From Saprospirales bacterium (GTDB lineage Bacteria; Bacteroidota; Bacteroidia; Chitinophagales; JADIYW01): DNA of 64,000 nt. Under the pieces are notes generated by a model. It ran no database searches, had not been told where the DNA came from, and was given only the letters and a program-made list of their open reading frames with translations. The position numbers were made by a program, and so were the translations under genes. How positions within the stretch are numbered: the stretch's first letter is position 1; every line of letters starts with the position of its first letter. The stretch spans positions 1 to 64,000 of the forward strand of contig JADJSS010000015.1 of NCBI GenBank assembly GCA_016711605.1, read 5' to 3'. Positions 37,898 to 48,838 of this stretch are shown here, piece by piece.

Positions 37898-39337
37898 CTA
37901 TCTCAGTTTATACAACACAATACCATTAAAATTTCCAATCGAATCAGTTTGGTATGGTTTAAATTTTTCTGCATAAATAAAGCAATCCATTCGCAGCAAT
38001 AAGAAATCTGCTTTTTTATTTTTTAATAGAAATAGATAATCATTGAATTCGGTATAACCTTTTCGTTTGATTTGATACAACGTTTTATTCGGCGAATCAT
38101 CAGGTAATGAAATCACTATTTTATCTTTAGTAACACCATTTTTTTCTAAAAATTCTTGCATCGCAACGCTGGAATAATATCCATTCGGTAAATTATCGCT
38201 GCATTTTTCTTCCACAAAATTTTTACAAAAAATGATATTTGGAACCAAGCATATAAACAAAAATGTGTGCAAGAAAATATTTTCTGAATGAAATAAATTA
38301 TACACTTTTAGTAAGCCAATAATTAAAAATAAAAAGCAAACAAAAAATGGAATATAATAATATTCATGTCCAATCATTTTTTGGTAGAAAAACAAAATAT
38401 ATAAAGCAACTAAAGTAAAACTGCCAACCATAAAAAAATGCAAATCTTCGTTTAGTTTTTTCCAGTGTTTAATTAAAAAATAAATAGAACATAAAATAGC
38501 AATAGAAGTTGGTCGCCAGAAATAATTTTTGGAATTAGAAACTACCATGCGCCAAATTGCCAAGCCAATATCGTGCAAACTCAATTTCCAAATTGGTGAA
38601 ATACTTAAGAAATAATAATGATCATGATTGAGTTTATTATAGTGTTTTGCATAAATATACCAGCCAAGCACCAAAAGCCAAGCACTTAAAACAAATACAA
38701 AAAATAGGTTGATTTTTGATTTTTGACTTCTGAATCTAATTAAAAACAGAAACAATAAAACGAAATGAATCGCTTCACTTGCTTTTAACAGCGCAGCCAT
38801 TGAAAAACATAAAAATGAAATTAAAATCCAAAATAATTTTTCATTTTTGTAATTAGAAAGAAAAATTGCCCAGCCAATTAATGCAAAGCTTAACGCAGGA
38901 ACATCACTTAAAAAATTATTTCCATAAAAAACTAATAATGGTGAAGTGAAAATTAGTAAGGCACAAAAAATGGATAATAAAGTGCGTTCCAAAAAATAAA
39001 ATGAAATAAAATAAACCGATAAAATTCCACTTAAAAAAATTATAGTATGTATTAAACGCAACGCAAATTCAGTATCAGAAAATTTGGCTGCTAAGAAATA
39101 AAACACTGGAAACTCACCAGCAACATTGCCGTTTATAGACTGTAAATTATAGCATGCAGATTGTAAAAATGGCAACTGAAACTGTTTGTAATTCCAAGTC
39201 ATTGCCATGCAGTCTGCCTGGCGCCACAAGTGCGAACCTTGTGGCAATAGCTGTAGCATTTTTGGATATGCATAGAAAATACTAATTGCTATGATTGCAA
39301 TGAAGAGTAAAAAAAATCCGATGTGTTTTGATTTCAC
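37898..39337 (-). CDS. Membrane glycosyltransferase (PMT/ArnT-like, GT39 type)
   Basis: The 479-residue protein has about eleven transmembrane helices. After the first helix comes QGSHLWRQADCMAMTWNYKQ, holding the Asp expected as catalytic base in the first periplasmic loop of GT-C enzymes, and NVAGEFPVFYFLAAKF, resembling the E-F-P motif of this Bacteroidota group. The C-terminal 100 residues are soluble (VTKDKIVISLPDDSPNKTLY). It would transfer a sugar from a lipid-phosphate carrier to a protein or lipid on the periplasmic side. The acceptor is unknown. The secreted nuclease gene lies 28 bases upstream on the same strand. Confidence 0.75.
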   Translation of the reverse strand: MKSKHIGFFLLFIAIIAISIFYAYPKMLQLLPQGSHLWRQADCMAMTWNYKQFQLPFLQSACYNLQSINGNVAGEFPVFYFLAAKFSDTEFALRLIHTIIFLSGILSVYFISFYFLERTLLSIFCALLIFTSPLLVFYGNNFLSDVPALSFALIGWAIFLSNYKNEKLFWILISFLCFSMAALLKASEAIHFVLLFLFLIRFRSQKSKINLFFVFVLSAWLLVLGWYIYAKHYNKLNHDHYYFLSISPIWKLSLHDIGLAIWRMVVSNSKNYFWRPTSIAILCSIYFLIKHWKKLNEDLHFFMVGSFTLVALYILFFYQKMIGHEYYYIPFFVCFLFLIIGLLKVYNLFHSENIFLHTFLFICLVPNIIFCKNFVEEKCSDNLPNGYYSSVAMQEFLEKNGVTKDKIVISLPDDSPNKTLYQIKRKGYTEFNDYLFLLKNKKADFLLLRMDCFIYAEKFKPYQTDSIGNFNGIVLYKLR

Positions 39338-39365
39338 ACTGTGAAAATACGAGAATATTTAAAGT

Positions 39366-40577
39366 TTATTCTTTCACAATTTCTATCTGTTTTTCCTTGT
39401 CAGCAATAATTTGTGGTGTGCCTTTAAATTCACCAATTTTGCCTTTGATGCAAATTGTTTTTCCTTGCAAAAATTCTTCTGGTTTATATGAAAAATTTTG
39501 TCTGTCTTTACCAAAAATCATTAAGGTAAATACTTGTTCTGGATATTTTTTATCCAAGTTGATATAAGTTGGATTTGCTTTTCCGTTTTCGCTAAATTTG
39601 GTGCTGACAACTTTTCCGCAAACACATTTTTCTTTGCCGATAAAGTCTTTTGCTTGTGTAGTATTTATTTTTCCTTTGCCAAAATCTTTCGCAACAAACT
39701 GCGATGTTTGTTGATGAATAAAATATTTATTATCGAACAACAATAAATTATTTTCTGCTTCTAATTTATTTTCTAAACTATCTTCTAGTTTTGGAAAAAA
39801 ATTAATGCCTGTTAATTTTTCAATGCTGTCAATAGAAACCACATGTTTTTCCAATTCGTAAGGAACATCTTTATTCGGATATAAAAAGGCAATGGCTTTG
39901 TAGGTTGGTGGAAAATAATCTAACAAAATTTTATAAACATATTCTGGAATAGAAACTTTAAAAGAACCTTGCTGTATCTTAGACAAATTATCTTTTAAAA
40001 TCGGACCTGTAACTACAATTAATTCCGAATTATCAATTGACCATTCACGCACTTGCATTTCTAATTTATTCCATGAGTTTTGATTCAAGCCATGATTTTG
40101 CGGAATGATGTTCGAGTAAAAATACGACTCACTCAATGCTTTTTTATTCCATTTAAAATCAGCCGAAGCAGCCATGTGACCACGATCGTAACCACTATTC
40201 CAATAGTCAACCGAATCCGACATGTTTTGTTTTATTAATGGATCTTTTCTGAAATCGTTGCTGCGTGTGTTGGTGCCGTACAAAATATCTTTTGGAATTA
40301 CATGCACTACATAATTTGGTTGCCGATGTGTTGCATTATAGCTGGAAACAAATGCACTGTGTTTTACAATTTGTTCTTCGGCAATTGGCGCAGCAATACC
40401 AACCGAATCGATGAGTTTTTGAATATATTTTAGTTTTGAAAATTCTAAATCTTTGAAGATTCCATATGAAATATCACTTGCTGATGTGTCTTTTACTTGT
40501 TGTGAAAAAATATTCAAACAAAATATAAAGTGTATAGAAAGTAAAAAGATTTTTTCATTGAATAAATATAAAAACAT
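39366..40577 (-). CDS. Secreted DNA/RNA non-specific endonuclease with C-terminal OB-like domain
   Basis: The 403-residue protein begins with a signal sequence (about residues 8-26, ending NIFSQQ). The nuclease domain (about residues 70-250) is of the beta-beta-alpha metal type: YDRGHMAASAD has the catalytic His134, and SNIIPQNHGLNQNSWNKLE has the metal-binding Asn. The last 110 residues (AKDFIGKEKCVCGKVVSTKF and KTICIKGKIGEFKGTPQIIA) look like an OB-fold nucleic acid-binding module. It is probably secreted to degrade external DNA or RNA for nutrients. The fusion is uncommon but known in Bacteroidota. Confidence 0.85.
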   Translation of the reverse strand: MFLYLFNEKIFLLSIHFIFCLNIFSQQVKDTSASDISYGIFKDLEFSKLKYIQKLIDSVGIAAPIAEEQIVKHSAFVSSYNATHRQPNYVVHVIPKDILYGTNTRSNDFRKDPLIKQNMSDSVDYWNSGYDRGHMAASADFKWNKKALSESYFYSNIIPQNHGLNQNSWNKLEMQVREWSIDNSELIVVTGPILKDNLSKIQQGSFKVSIPEYVYKILLDYFPPTYKAIAFLYPNKDVPYELEKHVVSIDSIEKLTGINFFPKLEDSLENKLEAENNLLLFDNKYFIHQQTSQFVAKDFGKGKINTTQAKDFIGKEKCVCGKVVSTKFSENGKANPTYINLDKKYPEQVFTLMIFGKDRQNFSYKPEEFLQGKTICIKGKIGEFKGTPQIIADKEKQIEIVKE

Positions 40578-40582
40578 TAAAA

Positions 40583-40610
40583 CAAAAAACGAGCCATTTT
40601 TAGTGGCTCG
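40583..40610 (-). terminator. Terminator after the acyl-CoA ligase pair
   Basis: On the minus strand CGAGCCA (40610-40604) pairs with TGGCTCG (40596-40590) across a seven-base loop, followed by six T residues. It would end transcription of the two ligase genes before the nuclease gene. Confidence 0.8.
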
Positions 40611-40619
40611 CGTTTATTA

Positions 40620-40652
40620 AACTTTTCCAAAGTTTAAAACTTTGGAAAAGTT
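40620..40652. repeat. Intergenic perfect palindrome, CTTTTC family
   Basis: Two 16-base arms around one central A form a perfect 33-base palindrome: AACTTTTCCAAAGTTT, A, AAACTTTGGAAAAGTT. It lies eight bases after the ligase stop and next to the terminator. Same family as 22082 and 28046. Confidence 0.7.
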
Positions 40653-40659
40653 GTCGTAT

Positions 40660-42432
40660 TTAATCGTTGTAAATTGCTTCGATTTCTTTATTGTATTTTT
40701 CGTTGATTACTTTACGTTTTAATTTCATAGTTGGTGTTAATTCTGTTGAATCTGTTGTCCATTCATTCACTAATAATTTGAATTTTTTGATTTGTTCAAT
40801 ATGAGAGAAATTTGGATTTAACTCATCAACTATACTTTGATACTTTTGCTGTACTTTTGGATTTGCCACCAATTCTTCTTTTAGATGCATAAGTAACTCC
40901 ATTTTCTTTTGCCCATTTTTCTAATTCTGGAAAAGCAGGAACCATCAATGCTGATACGAAGCGTTTGCTTTCGCCAATTACCATTATTTGATCGATGAAG
41001 AAATTTTCTCTGAATTTACTTTCAATGGGTGCTGGTGCAACATATTTTCCACCTGACGTTTTTAATAATTCTTTTTTTCTATCCGTAATTTTTAAGAATT
41101 TATTACCTGAATTGTTAGTGACAAATGTGCCAACATCACCTGTTGAGAACCATCCATCATCTGTTAATACTTCTTTTGTTTTTTCCGGTTCTTTATAGTA
41201 ACCCATCATAATGTTTGGTCCTTTTGCCAAAATCTCGCTATCTGATTCCGCAATTTTTACTTCTACATCTTTAATAGGCATACCAACAGTTCCGAGCATG
41301 GCACCACCTTCTGTAAAACGATTAAATGTGATTACAGGTGAGGTTTCAGTTAAACCATAACCTTCACGAATTGGAATTCCAGCTGCTGAAAACACACGTG
41401 CAATTTTTAGCGGACAAGCTGCTGAACCAGTGACTACTCCAATTACTCGACCGCCTAATTTTTCGCGAATTTTACTAAATACTAATTTATCTGCAATTTT
41501 GAATAAGAAACTTGGTTTTTGATCATATTCATATTGATCTGCTAGACCCATTGCCCAGAAAAATATTTTCTTTTTGATACCAGTTTGCTCCATTCCGCCA
41601 TTCATTACTTTTTCGTATACTTTTTCTAATAAACGAGGAACAGTTGTGAAGAAATGTGGTTTTACAGTTGGCAGTTTTTCTGCTAATGTTTCTACTTCAG
41701 AATAATAAACATTGGCACCAGCATGTAAATAAGTATAAATTACCATGCGCTCAAAAATATGGCATAATGGTAAAAGCTCAATGATACTTGACCTTGAGTT
41801 ATTGGTAGTTCTGCACGAACGGTTAAAACATTTGATACGATATTTGTATGCGATAACATAACACCTTTAGGAACACCTGTGGTGCCTGATGTATAAATTA
41901 ATGTTGCTAATGAATTTGGGTCAATAGTATCTGAAATGGCAGTAATTTGTGCAACATCTCCACCTTCACCCAATTTCATGATTTCTTCATAGTTTTTTGC
42001 ACCTTCAACTTGCTCGAAAGTATAAACATCTTGTAGTGAGGCAACTTTGCTCACTAAATTTTTTACTTTAGCATACAATTTTGCATCAGAAACGATGCAT
42101 ATTTTAGCTTCAGCATGATTTAAAATATATTCATAATCATTTTCAGAAATGGTTGGATATAATGGCACATTGATACCACCGATTTGACCTATACCTTGAT
42201 CACAAATATTCCATTCGGTTCTGTTAGATGATGTTACCACTGCAACTTTATCGCCTTTTTGGATGCCTAATTTCAATAAACCTAAACTCATGTTGTTAGA
42301 CATGCGAATTAAATCGTCGGTGCCAATTTTCCACCAATCGCCGTTTTTCATGGTTGCCAAGGCAACTGCTTGTGGATGCGTTGCTTTCTGATAATGTAAT
42401 ACATCGAATAATCTTCTAACTTCCATATTCAC
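40660..42432 (-). pseudogene. Long-chain acyl-CoA synthetase (AMP-binding), copy A, frameshifted
   Basis: The enzyme activates long-chain fatty acids with ATP and CoA. The start is at 42432 (MNMEVRRLFDVLHYQKATHP). Motif A5/P-loop is LIYTSGTTGVPKGVML, and the L- and G-motif regions read as GYGLTETSPVITFN and DGWFSTGDVGTF. The C-terminal DRKKELLKTSGGKYVAPAPI is the fatty-acyl-CoA synthetase signature region. One T is missing near 41775 (expected ELLPLCHIFERM) and one A is extra near 40890. Joined, about 590 residues. It lies six bases downstream of a second, similar ligase gene, so the two are probably a tandem duplication. Confidence 0.85.
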
Positions 42433-42438
42433 TGTTTT

Positions 42439-44213
42439 TTATAATTTTTTATAAATAGAATTAATTAATGTGCTGTATTTTTCTTTGATTAATTTTCTGC
42501 GCAATTTCATAGTTGCTGTCAATAATCCATTTTCTACAGACCATTCATCAGCCAATAGTTCCATGTGTTTAACCTGTTCAACTTTGCCAAAGTTAACATT
42601 AAAATCGTTAATTATATCTTGGTATAGCTGTTTTACTAACTGATTTTGAATTAATTCGGCATTCTCCAAATAAGAAATACCTTTTTTATTTGACCAATCT
42701 TGCAATTCTTCAAAATTAGGCAAAACCAATGCAGAAACAAACTTTTCGCCGTCACCAATCAAGGCAACATTTTCAACAAAAAAAGACTCTTTTAGTTTAT
42801 TTTCAATTGGAGATGGTGCTACATATTTTCCACCTGATGTTTTAAATAATTCTTTTTTTCTATCGGTAATTTTTAAAAAACCATCAGCAGTAAATTCGCC
42901 AATATCGCCAGTCAAAAGCCAGCCATCTTCATCAAACGATTTTTTTGTTTCTTCTTCATTTTTATAATAACCAAGCATCACATTTGGACCTTTGATTAAG
43001 ATTTCGCCATCATCTGCAATCTTTGCTTGAACAGATTGTAATAATTTACCAACACAACCTGCTCTGAAATCTTGTTTACGAAGTGGCACCACGCTTACTA
43101 CTGGTGAACATTCTGTCAAACCATAACCTTCCAAAACTGGTACACCAGCATTGGTAAAAATGGTTGCATATTTTTCTTGCAATGGTGCTGAACCGCAAAT
43201 AATTGCTTTGATGTTTCCACCAAGTGCATCTCGCCATTTTGAAAAAACAAATTGGTTGGCAACCATTAAATTCGATTCTTCAGTAAAGGTTCGTGGTTTC
43301 CCTAATGGAATCGATTGTGCTTGTTTCACGCTCCAAAAAATAATTGTTTTTTGAAACCAGTTAATTGTTGTCCTTTTTTGATGATTTTTTCGAAAACACG
43401 CTCTAATAATCTTGGAACTGTAGTAAAATATTGTGGTTTTATATCTTGTAAATGATCTGAAATGGTTTCTAATCCATCAGCATAATAAATAGACGAGCAT
43501 GCAGCGAAATAGGTATAATTTATAGTTCGTTCAAACACATGACACAATGGCAAAAAACTCAATACTTTTTCTTTGGTTTGAATAGGAATTGCGGTTAAGC
43601 AATCTTTTACATTGGTTACAATATTATGGTGTGATAACATTACACCTTTTGGTGTGCCTGTGGTACCTGATGTATAAATAATGGTTGCTAAATCACTTGG
43701 TAGAATGCTGTTTTTTAGTTCAATTAATTGTTTTTGAATAACGGCATCTTCGCACATTATTTCTTTCCAATGCCTAACATTTTCAACTACATCAAATGAA
43801 TAAACACCTTTTATAGATGGAATAATCGGAATGATTTCACGCAATTTTCTATGCATCAATTTATCAGATAAAAAAATGTATTTTATATCAGCGTGATTGA
43901 AAATGTACTCGTATTCTTTTGAACTAATTGTTGGATAGATTGGCACATTAATAACACCAATTTGTGAGCAAGCTAAATCAATAAAATGCCATTCTGGTCG
44001 ATTAGTGACTGAAACAATTGCTATTTTATCACCTTTTTGAAGTCCAAGTTTTAGCAAACCAATACTGAGTTGGCGAGCCGTTTCAATAAACTGGCTGGTA
44101 GAATAGGTTGTCCAATGTTGTTTATCTTCACGCCGCGCAAAACATACGTCAAGCGGACAAACCTTTTGTTGGTATTCAATAATATCAAAAATGCGCGTAT
44201 ATTCCACTTTCAA
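42439..44213 (-). CDS. Long-chain acyl-CoA synthetase (AMP-binding), copy B, frameshifted
   Basis: This is the upstream member of the tandem pair. The start is either TTG at 44213 or GTG at 44207 (EYTRIFDIIEYQQKV), which aligns better with copy A. Motifs are IIYTSGTTGTPKGVML, SFLPLCHVFERTINYTYF, GYGLTECSPVVSVV, LLTGDIGEF and DRKKELFKTSGGKYVAPSPI. One missing T near 43335 (in QLFFG/WSVKQAQ) splits the gene; otherwise it is intact. About 590 residues. Both copies probably act in fatty acid uptake and activation; alkB, which makes alcohols from alkanes, lies 5 kb away. Confidence 0.87.
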
Positions 44214-44265
44214 AAAAAAATGTAGAAATCAAATTTATAAAATTAATTTAGTTCTTTATTACATT

Positions 44266-47173
44266 ATGTCAAATTCAACCAATTTAATTTTATACAAAGC
44301 ATCGGCTGGTTCCGGAAAAACGTATGCGTTGACCAAAGAATACCTGAAAATTATTCTGTTAAATCCATATGATTATAACAAAATATTAGCAGTTACGTTT
44401 ACACGCAAGGCAACTCAAGAAATGAAGTCGCGCATTATTGAAGAATTGAGTAAGCTCGAAAAGACAGAAAAAGACATAAAAACCATCGAGCTTAAGAATG
44501 CAATAATTGACGAAATTAAATCAGCCAAAAATATCGACATCAGCAGTTATTTTGATAAAAATGCAAATATCGCTTTGCAATTAATTTTGCACGACTATTC
44601 CAATTTTAATATTTCTACAATTGATAGTTTTTTCCAAACTATTATTCGTTCGTTTGCTAAAGAATTGGATTTGCCAATTGGAATGGAAATTGAACTCGAC
44701 ACTGAATCTGTTATTCAGCAAGCTGTGCAAAATATGTTGAAAGAATACAAAACCGATAAAGATTCGTTTTCAAGATGGCTCGAAGATTTTGTTTTTGATT
44801 TAATTGATGATGACAAAAGTTGGAAAATTGAGCAACAACTTATAAAATTAGGAAGTCAATTGTTGAGTGAAGAATATCAATTGCTCACACAAAATAATCA
44901 ACAAGATTTTGATATTGAAACCTACAAAAAAACGCTGCTCGATTTAAAGAAAATAGTGCTAGATTATAGAAAGAAAATAGATGATTTAACGAAACAAATT
45001 GAAAGAGAAATTGAAAATGACAACTTAGATTTGAGCTTGTTTTATCAAGGAACACGTAGTGTTCAGTCGTTTATAAACAAAACAAAAAGCTACGAACCAG
45101 CAACAAATTCTTACTTAGAAAAAATGTTAGATGGTGGTGAATTATATTCCAAAACAAAACTAAAAGATGCGAACAGTATTCATCAATTAGAAAATGCATG
45201 GAACAATTATTTGATGCCATTCATTCAACAAATTTTAAATCACAAAGACGAACACCAAAAAACATATAACGCAGCAGAAATGGTGCTGAAAAATATTTAT
45301 GCAGTTGGTTTGTTGGCGTTTATAAATACTAAAATAAAAGAGTATAAAGCAGCCAAAAACTTAGTGCTGATTTCTGATACTAATCGAATTATTAGCGTTA
45401 TTGCTGAACATGAAGAAGTGCCATTTATTTTTGAAAAATCTGCTAATTTTTTGAAGTATATTTTAATAGATGAATTTCAAGACACATCAACATTGCAATG
45501 GAAAGGAATGTTGCCATTGTTGCTGGAAATACTACAAAACGTTGACGGTTTGGTGCTTATTGTTGGCGATCCGAAACAAAGTATTTATCGCTGGCGTGGT
45601 GGAAAAATGGAATTGATTATCGACGGAATTCGTCCAGATTTATTGTATCATTGGAACAATGTAAAAGAAATATCTTTGACTGATAATTACCGAAGTGCAA
45701 AAGAAATTATTGAGTTTAATAACGCATTTTTTACATCGATTCAAAAAAACATTTCATTAGATAATTCCTTGTTTCAAGAAGTGCTAAAAGATGTGAAACA
45801 AGAAATTATAAAAACGGATGTTCCAGGTTTTGTGCAATGCAAATGGTTGCCAAAAAAAGAAGATGATGAAGTAAACACTCATTTACAAGAAACATTGCAA
45901 ATTATTAAATCGCTTGAAAACGCCAATAAATACAGTGATATTGCCATTTTAACGCGTAACAATATACATGGTACTGCTGTTGCCAATTATTTGCAGGAAA
46001 ATAATATTCCAGTAGTTTCTGCTGAGTCTTTGTTGTTACAAAATAAACTTTCTATCAAGTTACTAATTGCTGCGTTAGAATATATTTTGCATAGCAACGA
46101 AAATTTTTATGCAGTGAAATTGAATTATTTATATGCACAATTTTTAGAAAAAGATTACATTGAATCTTACTTAGTTAAACCAAAAAATAATACTTATTTC
46201 TTTGAACAACAATTGCCATTTTTTATCAAAGAAAATGTGTTGAAGTTAACATCTATGGCGATGAATGAGTTGGTGTTTTTGTTAATTCAGCAATTTGGTT
46301 TAGATGCTCAAACTGATAATTATATCTTGCGTTTCCAAGATGTGGTGATGCAACATGCACAAAATGCAACAAACTCAATTGTTGATTTTTTAGATTTTTG
46401 GAACGAACAAAAACACAAAATTTCAATCTTGCCACCAGATGGTATTGATGCTGTGAAAATTTATAGTATTCACAAATCAAAAGGTCTGCAATTTCCTATA
46501 GTTATTATTCCTTTCTGCGACTGGAAAATGTCGCCAAAAACTCGTTCGTTAATTTGGTTACAAAATAATGAAAAACCATTTGATGTGTTGAAAACATTTC
46601 CAGTTGAATTCTCGCAAAAAATGGAAAATAGCTTGTTTGAACTAGATTACAAAAAAGAAATAGAAGCTACGTATATAGACAACATCAACTTGTTGTATGT
46701 AGCATTTACTAGAGCAGAGACGCAACTGTATATTTTATCTTCAATTGAAAAAGAAGATAAAAAAGAAGCGTTACCACAAAATACAAGCAGATTGCTAACG
46801 AATATTATTCCAACTTTAAACTTAAAAAATGCAGAAATAAATACCAATGATGAAATTGAAATTCCTTTCTATACTGAAAAAACAAAAAACATTATTAGTT
46901 TATTTAAACAAAATAACTGGTTTGATGCAAAATGGCAACATTTTAACGAACGTGAATTATTGTATAATAAAGAAAATTTGCGTGCCGATAAAATTTTATT
47001 AAGCGATGATGTTTGCATTGTGATTGATTACAAAACTGGCGCAAAAGAAAAAAAACCATATTGCACAATTGCAGGAATACATGAATGTTTGTGCAACTAC
47101 TTTACAACAAAAAATTCAAGGTTATTTGCTGTATGTTGATACCATGGAATTAGTAGAAATAAATTTAAATTAA
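44266..47173 (+). CDS. UvrD-family helicase-nuclease (AddA/RecB-like), frameshift near the end
   Basis: The start is the ATG at 44266 (MSNSTNLILYKASAGSGKTY), giving Walker A ASAGSGKT. Further SF1 motifs are LIDEFQDTSTLQWKGM, IVGDPKQSIYRWRGG, SLTDNYRSAKEI, VKIYSIHKSKGLQFPIVIIP and LLYVAFTRAETQLYIL. The C terminus has a RecB-type nuclease core, CIVIDYKTGAKEKK then QLQEYMNVC. One extra A near 47055 shifts the frame, so the end moves from 47139 to TAA 47173. About 970 residues. It is probably the AddA-like subunit of a double-strand break repair helicase-nuclease; the partner AddB gene is not in this window. Confidence 0.85.
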
Positions 47174-47174
47174 G

Positions 47175-48118
47175 ATGCACTTTTTTCAAAAATACACAGA
47201 AGATGGTTTTGAAATTATTGAATTGAATAATGATTTGATTTCAGCCAAAATAATAGTAAATATTGGTAATACGCTATTTTCGTTGAAGCAAAATGAAGTA
47301 GAAAAAATGTATTTTCCGTTTTCTTTTGATGAATATAAATCCAATACAAAGTTAGCTGGAAATCCATTTATGCATCCTTGGTCAAATCGCTTGGAAGCTG
47401 ATTTTATTTTAGTTGATGGTGAACAATCTTATTTTCCAACAGAAAAAAAGCATTTAATTTATCGCGATGGAAATCAATTACCATTGCATGGTTTGTTGCT
47501 AAAAACAGATAAATGGGAAACTATTGATTTATATGAAGATGCCAATGTTTGCTGGCATCTTGCAGAATTAAATTTTGATAATGAAGATTGGTTGTCAATT
47601 TTTCCTTTCAAACATAAAATTCAAATTAAGCATCAATTAAAAGATAATGAACTAACTATTGAAACCATAATTATAAATGAAGATGAAAAATTGATGCCAG
47701 TACATTTTGGTTTTCATCCTTATTTTTTGAAAACAGATGAAGTCATTAAGTTAACAATTCCTGCAAAAAATGTAATTGAAGTAGATGATAAAATGATTCC
47801 AACCGGAAATTCTTTTGCTAAAGAAGTTGTATTTGATTTTGAAAATCATCAGTTAAATTTATCAACTCTTACGTTAGATAATGGCTTTGAACATTTGATT
47901 TATAATGAAAACAATCAAGCTGAATTTTTAATAAATGATTTGAAGATAATTTTTGATAAAAACTATTCATTTGCACAAATTTACGCACCAAATAAAATCG
48001 ACAAGCCATATGTTTGCATAGAACCAATGACTTCAGAAACGAATGCAATTAATAAAAAATTTTGTATAATGTTGCTAAAAGATGAAATGTTTAAAGCGAT
48101 TTTTCTATTGTTTTATAA
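47175..48118 (+). CDS. Aldose 1-epimerase-like protein, probable 3' frameshift
   Basis: The protein belongs to the galactose mutarotase (aldose 1-epimerase) fold. It has FMHPWSNRLEADFILVDG with the conserved Asn-Arg, QLPLHGLLLKTDKWETID with the catalytic His, MPVHFGFHPYF with the second His, and CIEPMTSETNAI with the catalytic Glu near the C terminus. The open frame runs on to 48185, but one missing T near 48105 would end it as KAIFSIVL with TAA at 48116-48118, matching family length (about 315 residues). The extended tail overlaps the convergent TetR gene and is unlike the family, so I place the end at 48118. It starts one base after the helicase-nuclease stop. Confidence 0.78.
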
Positions 48119-48704
48119 AACCAAAACACTTCATTCTGAAATATTCATCAAAAGCCATACGCAAGGTGATATTGTTTTTGGTTAAAAATTCGACATCAGA
48201 AATTGCATTAAAAAACATTCTATCACTAATAACCAAAATGGCAGTGTGTATTTCTCTAAACACACCAGCTTGTTTTCCATTGTTATAAAAATCAGTAAGA
48301 ACCTGATTTACATAATCGATAAATTGTTGAATCAGTTTCCAAAGTAATGGATATTCATCTTGCAAATCTGCTAGAAACAGATTAGAAATATCATTAAACG
48401 AGTTTGAAAACAATTCCAACATTTTATAAAATCTTGTTTCAAAAGATAGTAATTCGTTTTTTGTAATATTTTCAAATTCATTCATCTGTCCAATTACACG
48501 CATCAATGCAATTTCTACCATTTCATCTTTTGAACTAAAATAATGATACAATGTAGCTTTACTCACTTTTAATTCTGAAGCAATACTATCCATGGAATAT
48601 TTTTTTAAACCATGTTTTTTAAATGTCTCCGTCAGTTTTACAATATATAAATCACGTTTTTTAGGATTTAGATTTCTTTCTTTAGTTACTGCATTTCGGC
48701 CCAT
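48105..48704 (-). CDS. TetR/AcrR family transcriptional regulator
   Basis: The 199-residue protein has an N-terminal helix-turn-helix: FKKHGLKKYSMDSIASELKV followed by SKATLYHYFSSKDEMVEIAL, with the conserved YHYFxSKDE of TetR proteins. The C-terminal ligand-binding domain has no distinguishing motif. It is divergent from alkB, with 134 bases between the starts, and a candidate operator palindrome lies 27 bases before its own start. It probably represses alkB and itself in response to an alkane- or lipid-related ligand; this is inference from gene order. Intact, ending inside the 3' end of the convergent epimerase gene. Confidence 0.88.
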   Translation of the reverse strand: MGRNAVTKERNLNPKKRDLYIVKLTETFKKHGLKKYSMDSIASELKVSKATLYHYFSSKDEMVEIALMRVIGQMNEFENITKNELLSFETRFYKMLELFSNSFNDISNLFLADLQDEYPLLWKLIQQFIDYVNQVLTDFYNNGKQAGVFREIHTAILVISDRMFFNAISDVEFLTKNNITLRMAFDEYFRMKCFGFIKQ

Positions 48705-48730
48705 AATTCTTTACTTATGTTAATTAAACA

Positions 48731-48745
48731 TCACTTTGAGTGATA
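48731..48745. promoter_or_regulatory. Candidate TetR operator between tetR and alkB
   Basis: ATCACTTTGAGTGAT is a perfect 6-base inverted repeat around TTG, the usual size of a TetR operator. It lies in the shared tetR/alkB spacer. The binding is inferred. Confidence 0.45.
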
Positions 48746-48838
48746 AAATTAAACTAAAAATTGATAAATAGTTTGATTTATTGAAATTATTTACTTAAAT
48801 TCGATTAGTTAAATTTTAAAATTCAAAATTGAATACTT

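Noticed and set aside
48119..48185. C-terminal extension of the epimerase
   Set aside because: It overlaps the TetR gene in antisense and does not resemble the family; one missing T gives the expected end at 48118.
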